In this document: piece after piece, positions 41,645 through 49,035 of the stretch
How positions within the stretch are numbered: the first letter of the stretch is position 1
Layout of the letters: the number at the start of each line of letters is the position of its first letter
Assembly: GCA_036381235.1 (NCBI GenBank)
Contig: DASVDE010000003.1
Span: 1 to 64,000 of the forward strand
Length of the DNA stretch: 64,000 nt
Source: DASVDE01 sp036381235
Lineage (GTDB): Bacteria; Actinomycetota; Thermoleophilia; Solirubrobacterales; 70-9
Reading direction: 5' to 3'
The notes under the pieces: model-generated
Databases searched by the model: none
What the model saw: only the letters and a program-made list of their open reading frames with translations
Told to the model about the DNA's origin: nothing
Translations under genes and position numbers: made by a program

Positions 41645-42424
41645 ATGCTGCACCGCGCCCACCTCAACCTGGTCGACAGCTCGCGCTGGTTCTTCGGGCT
41701 CGACCACAAGGCGACGATCGAAGTCGGCGAAGGCTGGCTCCTCGGCGCCGGCAGCCCCGAGCACCCCGTCATATCCAATGCCGCGTTCCGGGCTGACGAC
41801 GCCCTCGACGGCGAAGAGCTGATCGCGCGGGCCAAGGAGTTCTTCGGCGAGCGCGGGCGCGGCTTCAGCGTCTGGGTACGTGCCGGGCAGCCCGAGGACG
41901 AGGACCTGATCGCCGCCGCGGAGGCTGCCGGCCTTGCCACGGTCTATGAGATGCCGGAGATGATTCTCGACGCGCCGCCCCCGAACGAGCCAACACCACC
42001 GGGGGTCGAGGTGCGGCGCCTGAGCAACGCCGAGGAGGCCGCAGACTTCTGGAAGGTGGCGACAGAGTCCTATGCGGACATCGGCTGGCCGCCGGAGGTC
42101 TTCGCCTCCTACACCGAGAACGCCCGCCTGCTCGCCGACAACGCCGCGGTCTTCACCGCCTATCTGGACAGGGCACCCGTTGCCATAGCCGCAACGCTCG
42201 TCAGCCACAGCGTCGCCGGCGTCTACTGGGTGGGAACGCTGAAGTCGGCCCGGGGGAAGGGACTGGCCCGCAGGATGACGGCCACGGCGGTTGAGGCGGG
42301 CCTGGAGCTGGGCGCCAACATCGCCTCGCTCCAAGCCTCGCCAATGGGTAGGCCGATCTACGCAGCCATGGGATTCAAGACCGTCTACGACTACAGGCTG
42401 ATGATGTCGCCGCCCCCGGCCTAG
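41645..42424 (+). CDS. GNAT family N-acetyltransferase
   Basis: This 259-residue protein has a C-terminal GNAT domain: VEVRRLSNAEEAADFWKV, then AAVFTAYLDRAPVAIAATLV and a VGTLKSARGKGLARRMTATA segment with the acetyl-CoA binding pattern, and ASPMGRPIYAAMGFKTVYDY at the end. The first 120 residues form a second, weaker GNAT-like half. The substrate is unknown. It is co-transcribed with the NTF2-like gene 10 bases upstream, and its stop overlaps the convergent secreted-protein gene by 4 bases. Confidence 0.85.
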   Translation: MLHRAHLNLVDSSRWFFGLDHKATIEVGEGWLLGAGSPEHPVISNAAFRADDALDGEELIARAKEFFGERGRGFSVWVRAGQPEDEDLIAAAEAAGLATVYEMPEMILDAPPPNEPTPPGVEVRRLSNAEEAADFWKVATESYADIGWPPEVFASYTENARLLADNAAVFTAYLDRAPVAIAATLVSHSVAGVYWVGTLKSARGKGLARRMTATAVEAGLELGANIASLQASPMGRPIYAAMGFKTVYDYRLMMSPPPA

Positions 42425-42840
42425 ACCTCCTGCTGGCTGTGCGTCTGGTCGATCAGCCGCTTCGCATCAAAAGGCTGGTCGCCGGGATCCGTGCGCGGCA
42501 GACGAGCCTTGACCACGACCTTGTCGCCCGTCTGGACGTCATCGAGGTTCCGAGTCCCGTCCTGGTTGGTGTCGGCGACGACGATCCGCGCGTCCGAGAG
42601 GTCGAACGCAACCGTCTGGCCGACGAACCCGCCCTTGCGGACACGCGAGTTGCCGTGCAGGACATCCACCGAGCCGCCGCCCGCATACGTCCCCTTGAAT
42701 ACATAGGCGACGTCATGGGTCTTGGCATGGCCGTTGGCTTTGCCTTTGCCGTGGTTCTCACCGTTATTAGCGATCGCGGCCGCCGGCACGGCCAGCGCGA
42801 CGACCCCGAGCACTGCGATCAAGTTCCTTCGTAGACGCAT
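42421..42840 (-). CDS. Secreted small protein, DUF5666-like
   Basis: This 139-residue protein has a clear signal peptide (LIAVLGVVALAVPAAAIAN) followed by a Gly/Lys/His-rich linker (NNGENHGKGKANGHAKTHD). The mature part has beta-strand-like stretches (VAYVFKGTYAGGGSVDVL, AFDLSDARIVVADTN, VQTGDKVVVKARLPR) similar to DUF5666-type cell-envelope proteins. The role is unknown. It is transcribed toward the acetyltransferase gene and its last 4 bases overlap it. Confidence 0.7.
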   Translation of the reverse strand: MRLRRNLIAVLGVVALAVPAAAIANNGENHGKGKANGHAKTHDVAYVFKGTYAGGGSVDVLHGNSRVRKGGFVGQTVAFDLSDARIVVADTNQDGTRNLDDVQTGDKVVVKARLPRTDPGDQPFDAKRLIDQTHSQQEV

Positions 42841-42948
42841 CGTGACTCCCCCTTATCTGTGGGCCTCATGGAAGTACATAGCCCTAAACGACATTGGGGG
42901 GCAAATGTCAGGCCAAACCGCACAACTGGCCGGATGGCCTACGTAATT

Positions 42949-42981
42949 GGACCCGATTGGCCAGGCAGCCAGATCGGGTCC
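42949..42981. promoter_or_regulatory. Inverted repeat (GGACCCGAT...ATCGGGTCC) upstream of an SDR gene
   Basis: GGACCCGAT (42949-42957) and ATCGGGTCC (42973-42981) are perfect inverted arms, extended by TGG/CCA with one bulged G and an 8-base loop. It lies 55 bases upstream of the SDR start in a 196-base gap and has no T-run. It could be an operator or a hairpin in the leader. Confidence 0.5.
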
Positions 42982-43036
42982 ATTCCCTATAGCCTCCCGG
43001 GCCGACTTCACGACCTATAAGGAGAAACGCATACCG

Positions 43037-43867
43037 ATGGGACTTCTCGAAGGAAAAGCGGCGATCGTCACCGGGTCGGCGCGGGGAATCGGCCGGGCGA
43101 CCGCCGAGCTGTTCGCCAGCGAGGGCGCCAAGGTGCTGATCAACGACCTCGACGCCGATGTCGCGCAGCAGACGGCCGGTGAGATCGACGGCGAGACCGC
43201 TGTCTACGCCGGCGATCTGACCAAGGAGGGCGCCGCCGACGAGCTCGTCGCGGCCGGGGTCGATGCCTTCGGCGCGATCGACATCGTCGTCAACAACGCC
43301 GGCTACACCTGGGACGGCGTCGCCCATCGAATGACTGACGAGCAGTTCCAGGCGATGCTGGACATCCACACCGTCGTCCCCTTCCGCGTCGCCCGGGCGC
43401 TGGCGCCGCACTGGCGCGAGGCGGCCAAGGCGGAACGGGAAGAGGGCAAGGAGGTCTTCCGCAAGCTGATCAACATCTCCTCGACCTCCGGAACGATGGG
43501 CAACGCCGGCCAAGTCAACTACTCGGCCGCGAAGATGGCGGTCGTCGGCCTGACCAAAACCCTCGCCAAGGAGTGGGGTCAGTTCAAGATCAACGTCAAC
43601 GCCGTCGCCTTCGGCTTCGTCGAGACGCGGCTGACCGCAGCCAAAGAAGCCGGCGGCGAGATGACCTCCCCGACCGGCGAGAAGATCGAGCTGGGCATTC
43701 CCGAGCAGATGCGGGCGATGGCCTCGGCGATCATCCCGCTCGGCCGCCCAGCCACGCCCGAGGAGGCTTCCGGCCCGGTCCTGTTCCTCGCCTCGCCGCT
43801 TGCCAACTACATGCAGGGCCAGGTCCTCAACGTCACAGGCGGGATGTTCGGGGGGATGTACACCTGA
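43037..43867 (+). CDS. Short-chain dehydrogenase/reductase (FabG-like)
   Basis: The 276-residue SDR has TGSARGIGRA at the N-terminus, NNAGYTWDG near residue 88, a catalytic serine in NISSTSGTMG, the active-site YSAAK, and the C-terminal GQVLNVTGGMFGG. It therefore keeps the full catalytic set of classical SDRs, probably acting on a 3-hydroxyacyl-CoA or similar compound given the lipid genes around it (inference). The ATG at 43037 follows AAGGAGA. Its stop overlaps the beginning of the DUF385 gene. Confidence 0.9.
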   Translation: MGLLEGKAAIVTGSARGIGRATAELFASEGAKVLINDLDADVAQQTAGEIDGETAVYAGDLTKEGAADELVAAGVDAFGAIDIVVNNAGYTWDGVAHRMTDEQFQAMLDIHTVVPFRVARALAPHWREAAKAEREEGKEVFRKLINISSTSGTMGNAGQVNYSAAKMAVVGLTKTLAKEWGQFKINVNAVAFGFVETRLTAAKEAGGEMTSPTGEKIELGIPEQMRAMASAIIPLGRPATPEEASGPVLFLASPLANYMQGQVLNVTGGMFGGMYT

Positions 43868-44349
43868 GCTCTACGGCAACAGATGGCAGGCCGGCTCCCC
43901 GCTACCTCGACGTAGCGGACAAGATCTGGCCTGCCACGCGCCGCTTCATGGGCGTCCACACATTCCTCTACCGGCACTCGGGAGGACGGATCGGCCACAC
44001 CATCCCAGGAGTGCCGGGGAAGATGCTCCTACTCGACCATGTCGGCGCCAAGAGCGGGACGAAACGCACGTCCCCCCTGCTCTACATCCCCGACGGAGAC
44101 GACGTAGTCGTCGTCGCCTCCAAAGGCGGCTTCCCCAAGCATCCCGCCTGGTTCCACAACCTGACCGCCAATCCCGACACAACGGTCCAGATCGGCTCCG
44201 AACGGCGCCCGGTCCACGCCCGCGTGGCAACCCCTGAGGAGCGCAAGCGCCTCTGGCCGATGGCGGTCAAGATGTACCACGGCTATGAGGGCTACCAGGC
44301 GCGCAGCAAAGGGCGAGAGATCCCGCTGGTCATCCTCGAGCCGCGCTAG
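43864..44349 (+). CDS. DUF385 / deazaflavin (F420)-dependent nitroreductase-family protein
   Basis: The protein has 161 residues if it starts at CTG 43864, which overlaps the SDR stop codon; the first ATG in frame is 43948 and would remove about 28 residues including part of the fold. The sequence fits the DUF385/Ddn family: HTFLYRHSGGRIGHTIPG, LLLDHVGAKSGTKRTSPLLY, VVVASKGGFPKHPAWFHNL and NPDTTVQIG. Such proteins often use cofactor F420, so an F420-using organism is suggested. Whether the start is CTG is uncertain. Confidence 0.78.
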   Translation: MSSTATDGRPAPRYLDVADKIWPATRRFMGVHTFLYRHSGGRIGHTIPGVPGKMLLLDHVGAKSGTKRTSPLLYIPDGDDVVVVASKGGFPKHPAWFHNLTANPDTTVQIGSERRPVHARVATPEERKRLWPMAVKMYHGYEGYQARSKGREIPLVILEPR

Positions 44350-45194
44350 CGGCGCTCCTCGGCGACCGGCTCGCCGGCCTCCGTGGCGATCGCCTGCGGT
44401 GGCCAGGGGCCGGCCCAGTTGTCGCGGGCTCCGTCGATAGTGATCGTCGTCCCGGAATAGAAGTCACCGGCCGGGGAGGCCAGGTAGGCGACCAGCCAGG
44501 CCATCTCCTCGGGGCGGCCGGCGCGGCCGATCGGGATCGAGCGCTCCAGGTTGTCGACAACCACCTGCGGGTACTTGGTCAGCAGCGTCTCGGTCGCGAA
44601 CTGCCCGGCCGCCAGCGCGCAGGTCTTGATCCCGAAGCGCGCCCACTCGATCGCCAGCGTCCGCATCATGTTCTCGACCGCAGCGCGGGCCGCCCCGGAA
44701 TGCACCATCCCCGGCATCCCGTTGTGGGGGGAGAGAGTGACACTCAAGACCTTGCCCCCTCCCTGGGGGATGAAGGCCTTGGTCGCCGCCGCGTGGGTCA
44801 TCAGCCATGTTCCCTGCACATTCAGCTCGATCACCGTGCGGAAGCCTTTCGGCGTGATCGACTCCGCCGGGGCGAGGAATTGCCCGCCGGCGTTGTTGAC
44901 CAGCACATCGAGGCGGCCGTGGCGCTCCAGAACACCGTCAATGAACCGCTCCACCGCCTCCTCTTCGCGAATGTCCACCGCCTCGTGCTCGAAGCCCCCC
45001 GGCAACGCTGCCGCCAGCGCCGCGGTCTCGGCCAGCGGCTCCTCACGGCGCCCACAGCCGATCACCGTCGCGCCGAGCCGGCACAGTTCCAGCGCCGTCT
45101 CCCGCCCCAAGCCGCTGCCGACTCCGGAGACCGCGCACACCTGCCCCTCCAGCAACCCGTCCCGAAACACGCGCGAATGCGAGCTTTCAGTCAT
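44346..45194 (-). CDS. SDR related to 2,4-dienoyl/enoyl-CoA reductases, without catalytic Tyr
   Basis: The 282-residue SDR has a GVGSGLGRETA cofactor motif and NNAGGQF in the right place, but the usual YxxxK site reads HSGAARAAVE, so the tyrosine and lysine are absent. The same substitution is typical of the peroxisomal trans-2-enoyl-CoA reductase and AtuB-like branch of SDRs. It may therefore reduce an enoyl-CoA rather than oxidise an alcohol. It diverges from the metallo-beta-lactamase-fold gene and overlaps the DUF385 gene by 4 bases at its end. Confidence 0.86.
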   Translation of the reverse strand: MTESSHSRVFRDGLLEGQVCAVSGVGSGLGRETALELCRLGATVIGCGRREEPLAETAALAAALPGGFEHEAVDIREEEAVERFIDGVLERHGRLDVLVNNAGGQFLAPAESITPKGFRTVIELNVQGTWLMTHAAATKAFIPQGGGKVLSVTLSPHNGMPGMVHSGAARAAVENMMRTLAIEWARFGIKTCALAAGQFATETLLTKYPQVVVDNLERSIPIGRAGRPEEMAWLVAYLASPAGDFYSGTTITIDGARDNWAGPWPPQAIATEAGEPVAEERR

Positions 45195-45228
45195 CGCCCG
45201 GCAGCCTATAGGCGGCTCGGACGCCGTA

Positions 45229-46152
45229 ATGTCACCGACGATGAAGGTCCAGGTGGAGGCGAAGCCGCTGCACGAGCCGCTCGCCGGAGGCACCCCCGGG
45301 GCGACGGTCGTCGTCGAACCGATGATCGCCGGCCACGTCACCTGGTCGCGCTCGATGATGGAGAGCCCCGGCGGTCGCTTCCTCACCCTGAAGCTGCTGC
45401 GCGCTCTGCTCACCGGCAAGCAGGCGATGTCGGTTCCCTGCCCGGTTTTCCTGATTCGCCATCCCAGCGCGGGAGCGATCCTGGTCGACACCGGCCTGCA
45501 TCCCTCGGTCGCCACCGACGGTCGCGAGAACTTCGGCAGGCTGGGCGCCCGGATCGGCAAGCCGTCCCTTGGCGCCGGCGAGGACGCGCCCGCGCGCCTG
45601 CGCAAGCTCGGTCTCGACCCTGGTGAGATCCCGGTCGTCGTGATGACCCACATGCACATCGACCACACCTCGGCGATCTCCGAGTTCCCCAACTCGACCT
45701 TCGTGGTCAGCGAGACCGAGTGGAACGCCGCCGCGACCGGCCCCCGGCCCACCCTCAACGGCTACCGGAGGCCCCATTTCGACTTCGCCTTCGACTACCG
45801 CACAGTCGACTTCGACCGCGGCGGAATCGATTCCTACGCCACCTTCGGCCGCAGCTTCGACCTCTTCGGCGACGGCTCGATCCGACTCGCCTTCACCCCC
45901 GGCCATAGTGCCGGGCACATGTCGGTGATCGCCCACCTCAAGGAGCGAGACTTCGTGATCGGCGGCGACGCCACCTACACCGCCGCCCAGCTCGAGGGCA
46001 GCGCGCCTCTCGCCCCGCGTCCCTTCGACGCCCACAACTACCGCCGCTCGCTGCAGGAGCTGAAGCTGTTCAAGCGCGAGTTCCCCGACGCGATCGTCAC
46101 ACCGGGCCACGACCCGGAGTTCTTCGCCGGGCTCAGCGCCCGCTACGAGTAG
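45229..46152 (+). CDS. Metallo-beta-lactamase-fold hydrolase (AHL-lactonase-like)
   Basis: The 307-residue protein has the HMHIDH motif (His141, His143, Asp145, His146), a later GHSAGHMS histidine, an Asp in GGDATYT, and a final histidine in TPGHDPE. This set forms the dinuclear zinc site of the MBL superfamily. The arrangement and length resemble N-acyl-homoserine lactonases and related hydrolases, but quorum quenching is only one option. ATG 45229 is used; an inner ATG at 45241 is possible. Its end overlaps convergent plsC by 20 bases. Confidence 0.88.
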   Translation: MSPTMKVQVEAKPLHEPLAGGTPGATVVVEPMIAGHVTWSRSMMESPGGRFLTLKLLRALLTGKQAMSVPCPVFLIRHPSAGAILVDTGLHPSVATDGRENFGRLGARIGKPSLGAGEDAPARLRKLGLDPGEIPVVVMTHMHIDHTSAISEFPNSTFVVSETEWNAAATGPRPTLNGYRRPHFDFAFDYRTVDFDRGGIDSYATFGRSFDLFGDGSIRLAFTPGHSAGHMSVIAHLKERDFVIGGDATYTAAQLEGSAPLAPRPFDAHNYRRSLQELKLFKREFPDAIVTPGHDPEFFAGLSARYE

Positions 46153-46840
46153 CCAGCCCCGCGTACATCTTTCGCACGGGGTCGAAGATCTGAGTGGCCA
46201 CTTCCAGCTGGCGCTCACGGCTCGGCGCGGCTTCGACCGGGAAGGAGAGGGGCTCGCCGAACTGCACGGTGACCTTCGGAAAGCGGAAGCGCTTCCAGCG
46301 ACGCACCTTGGCGGAACCGTGGATCGCGACCGGCACCACCGGCGCGCCCGACTCCAGCGCTATTCGGCCGATACCGGGCTTGACCTCGCCGAACTCGCCC
46401 GTCCGCGAGCGACCGCCCTCGGCGTAGACGAGCAGCATCCCACCCTGCTCGAGAATCGTGAAGGCGGTCTTGAACGCTTCCTCGTCACGGTGCCCGCGGC
46501 GGATCGGGAAAACGCCGCCGTGCTTGTAGATGTAGGTCAGGACCGGCGGGCCGAAGAGCTGCGATTTCGCCATGAAGCGGATCTGGCGGCGCAGGTAGAG
46601 CCCGGTGAAGAAGTGGTCCATCTGACTGAAATGGTTGGGGGCGAGGATCAGCGGGCCGGACTTGGGCACGTTCTTGACGCCGATCGCGCGCACCCTGTAG
46701 AGAAGAAACGTCGGCGGGCTGACGAGCATCCGCACCAACGGGTAGGTCCAGCCCACCCCCTTGCGGGCTGCCTTGTGGAATTGGTCGAAGTACTCCGCGG
46801 GGCGGTCGTCCCTGTAGACCTGTGGCTTGATTTCGGACAT
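46133..46840 (-). CDS. plsC: 1-acyl-sn-glycerol-3-phosphate acyltransferase
   Basis: This 235-residue PlsC-family acyltransferase adds the second acyl chain in phospholipid synthesis. The catalytic motif NHxxxxD is NHFSQMD (Asn69, His70, Asp75), and the acyl-acceptor motif is YAEGGRSRTGE, followed by KPGIGRIA and PVVPVAIHG. One membrane-associated hydrophobic stretch precedes the catalytic site. The gene lies next to the glycerol kinase gene, which supports a glycerolipid theme. Its upstream region contains the inverted repeat at 46916-46962. Confidence 0.9.
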   Translation of the reverse strand: MSEIKPQVYRDDRPAEYFDQFHKAARKGVGWTYPLVRMLVSPPTFLLYRVRAIGVKNVPKSGPLILAPNHFSQMDHFFTGLYLRRQIRFMAKSQLFGPPVLTYIYKHGGVFPIRRGHRDEEAFKTAFTILEQGGMLLVYAEGGRSRTGEFGEVKPGIGRIALESGAPVVPVAIHGSAKVRRWKRFRFPKVTVQFGEPLSFPVEAAPSRERQLEVATQIFDPVRKMYAGLATRSGR

Positions 46841-46915
46841 GGGAACGATGCCGGCCGGCCGGCATCGGCTGTGCCTACCCCTTCCCGGCGTCGCGGTTAC
46901 GCGGCGCTTCGCGCC

Positions 46916-46962
46916 GGGTGTAACGCACTGCGCAGGCTATGGCCGTACAACGCGTTACACCC
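46916..46962. promoter_or_regulatory. Inverted repeat GGGTGTAACGC / GCGTTACACCC at the glpK 3' end
   Basis: Two perfect 11-bp arms (46916-46926 and 46952-46962) flank 25 bases. The right arm contains the glpK stop codon. It is 76 bases upstream of plsC, so it may be a glpK terminator hairpin or an operator for plsC. A second small hairpin (CGGCGC-TTC-GCGCCG) is just upstream on the plus strand. Confidence 0.5.
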
Positions 46963-48406
46963 GAGCCCAGCCCTTGGCGCGCTCGACGGCGCGGCGCCAC
47001 TGCGAAAGCAGCGCTGCGCGCTCCTCCTCACCCATCGTCGGTTCGTAGCGAGCTGCCTCACGCCACATCTCTCCCACCTCCTCCCGGGTCCAGCGCCCGG
47101 TCGCGATCCCGGCCAGATAGGCGGCGCCCAGCGCCGTCGTCTCGGCGATCTCGGGCACGATGACCGGCGCTCCCAACACATCGGCCTGGAACTGCATCAA
47201 CCAGCGATTGGCGACCGCGCCCCCATCCGCCTTCAACACCTCCAGCCGCTCGCCCGAGGCAGCCTCCTGGGCGCGCACCGCATCGACCGCCTGGTAGGCG
47301 ATCGCCTCGAGCGCGGCGCGAGCCAGGTGCTCCCGCCGCGTACCGCGGGTGAGGCCGACGATCGTGCCCCGTGCATAGGGGTCCCAGTGAGGGGACCCGA
47401 GGCCGGTCAGCGCAGGGACGAAGTAGACGCCCTCGTTGCCGTCCAGCGAGGAAGCCATCGTCTCGGTTTCCGCCGCCCCCTCGACGATCCCCAGCCCGTC
47501 CCGAAGCCACTGCACGGCGGCGCCGGTGACGAAGATCGAGGCCTCCAGCGCATAGGCGACCTCGTCGTCCACCCCCCAGGCGATGGTGGTCAGCAGGCCG
47601 TCGCTCGGCTCGGGGGAGCGGGTGCCGGTGTTGAGCAGCACGAAGCTGCCCGTCCCGTAGGTGTTCTTCGCCATTCCAGCGCGATGACAGGCCTGGCCGA
47701 AGAGAGCGGCCTGCTGGTCACCGGCGATCCCGGCCACCGGCACCTCGCCGCCGAACTCCGTGGTGGTGCCGTACACGTGCGCCGACGGCAGCGGCTCCGG
47801 CAGCCGGTCCGGATCGACGCTCAGCATCTCGCACAGCTCCTCGTCCCAGGTAAGACGGCGAATGTCGAGCAGCATCGTTCGCGACGCGTTGGAGTAGTCG
47901 GTGACATGGCGGCCGGTCAGCTTGAACAGCAACCAGGAGTCGACCGTGCCGAAGACCGCCCGATCCGCCCCATCGGCATTGCGCAGCAGCCACTCGATCT
48001 TCGTCCCGGAGAAGTAGGGGTCGATTACGAGGCCGGTGCGCTCACGGACCAAGCCCTCATGGCCAGCCATCTTCAGCTCTTCGCAACGCTCTGCGGTGCG
48101 ACGGTCCTGCCAGACCAGTGCCCTGTGTATGGGGTCGCCGCTCTTGGGGTCCCAGGCGACGACGGTCTCGCGCTGATTGGTGATCCCGATCGCATCCAGC
48201 TCCGAACCCTGGACCCCCGCGTCGGAGATCGCCGCGCGGGCAACCCGGCGGGTGACATCCCAAATCTCGTTGGCGTCGTGCTCGACCCACCCCGGTTGTG
48301 GGAAGTGCTGCTCGAACTCCGAATACGCTCGCCCCGCGACCCGCCCCTCCGCGTCGAAGAGGAGGCAGGTGGTTCCCGTCGTGCCCTGATCAATCGCGAG
48401 GATCAC
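46955..48406 (-). CDS. glpK: Glycerol kinase
   Basis: This cytoplasmic FGGY-family enzyme phosphorylates glycerol to glycerol 3-phosphate. The 483-residue protein has the phosphate-binding start ILAIDQGTTGTTCLLFDAEG, the ITNQRETVVAWD motif, the TGRHVTDYSNASRTMLLDI substrate region, and a C-terminal PALTGLGSPHWDPYARG and LKADGGAVANRWLMQFQAD. All parts of the FGGY fold seem present. It starts at GTG 48406, overlapping the stop of the TetR gene by 4 bases, so both are in one operon. Confidence 0.95.
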   Translation of the reverse strand: MILAIDQGTTGTTCLLFDAEGRVAGRAYSEFEQHFPQPGWVEHDANEIWDVTRRVARAAISDAGVQGSELDAIGITNQRETVVAWDPKSGDPIHRALVWQDRRTAERCEELKMAGHEGLVRERTGLVIDPYFSGTKIEWLLRNADGADRAVFGTVDSWLLFKLTGRHVTDYSNASRTMLLDIRRLTWDEELCEMLSVDPDRLPEPLPSAHVYGTTTEFGGEVPVAGIAGDQQAALFGQACHRAGMAKNTYGTGSFVLLNTGTRSPEPSDGLLTTIAWGVDDEVAYALEASIFVTGAAVQWLRDGLGIVEGAAETETMASSLDGNEGVYFVPALTGLGSPHWDPYARGTIVGLTRGTRREHLARAALEAIAYQAVDAVRAQEAASGERLEVLKADGGAVANRWLMQFQADVLGAPVIVPEIAETTALGAAYLAGIATGRWTREEVGEMWREAARYEPTMGEEERAALLSQWRRAVERAKGWARV

Positions 48407-48975
48407 GCTGTAGCGCCGCGTACGATCGTCAGCAACGCCTGGGCCACCCCCGCCGCGTCCTGCTCACCCGTTCCAAGCCGTCGCAGAGCCAATCCGTACA
48501 TCATCGCCACGATCGAGCGGGCGTGCCGTTCGGAATTCGGCACCTTGAGCATCTCCAGGGCCGCTTCGGCGACTCCCTCATAGGCTTCGAAGCAGCGCCG
48601 CGACGCGTCCTGCAGGGCGGGGTCGCGTGCTGCGCGCAGGTGGAGCTCGGTCTCGGCAAGCTGCTGGATGCGGTTGGACGACTCCTCCACTATCTGCTCG
48701 ACCTCTGCCGTGATCTGGGAAACGCTGGGCCGGCGACGACGCAGGTCGGCGGTGATCCCCTCCAGCCGCTCCACCTCTTCGCCGACGAAGAGCAGCAGGC
48801 TCTCTCGCAACAGATCGACCTGGCTCGGGAAGTGGTAGGTGAGTGATCCCAGCGAGACTTCCGCTTCCATTGCAACACGGCGATTGGTGAGCGCCGCGAT
48901 CCCCTCGCGGCCAATCAGCCCGAGCGTGCAGCGCATGATTCGCTCACGCGTGGCAGGTGACACAACCGTGGTCAA
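48403..48975 (-). CDS. TetR family transcriptional regulator
   Basis: The 190-residue protein has the TetR DNA-binding part in residues 8-55 (RERIMRCTLGLIGREGIAAL, VAMEAEVSLGSLTYHFPSQVDLL) and an all-helical ligand domain. It is co-transcribed with glpK and divergent from the amidase gene. The 16-bp perfect palindrome at 49004-49019, between the two divergent genes, is the obvious candidate operator. The start is a TTG at 48975, 29 bases from the palindrome. The ligand is not predictable. Confidence 0.9.
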   Translation of the reverse strand: MTTVVSPATRERIMRCTLGLIGREGIAALTNRRVAMEAEVSLGSLTYHFPSQVDLLRESLLLFVGEEVERLEGITADLRRRRPSVSQITAEVEQIVEESSNRIQQLAETELHLRAARDPALQDASRRCFEAYEGVAEAALEMLKVPNSERHARSIVAMMYGLALRRLGTGEQDAAGVAQALLTIVRGATA

Positions 48976-49003
48976 GCTGCGCAGACTACCTGGGTCGGCT
49001 ATC

Positions 49004-49019
49004 GTTCGTTCGAACGAAC
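49004..49019. promoter_or_regulatory. 16-bp perfect palindrome, likely TetR operator
   Basis: GTTCGTTCGAACGAAC reads the same on both strands. It lies in the 60-base gap between the divergent tetR-glpK operon and the amidase gene, matching the size and placing of TetR autoregulatory operators, and could repress both directions. Confidence 0.7.
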
Positions 49020-49035
49020 TAGCCCAGGGAGATTG

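Noticed and set aside
46319..48583. 754-codon plus-strand frame across plsC and glpK
   Set aside because: It runs antisense to two genes with intact catalytic motifs; the product has no domain pattern.
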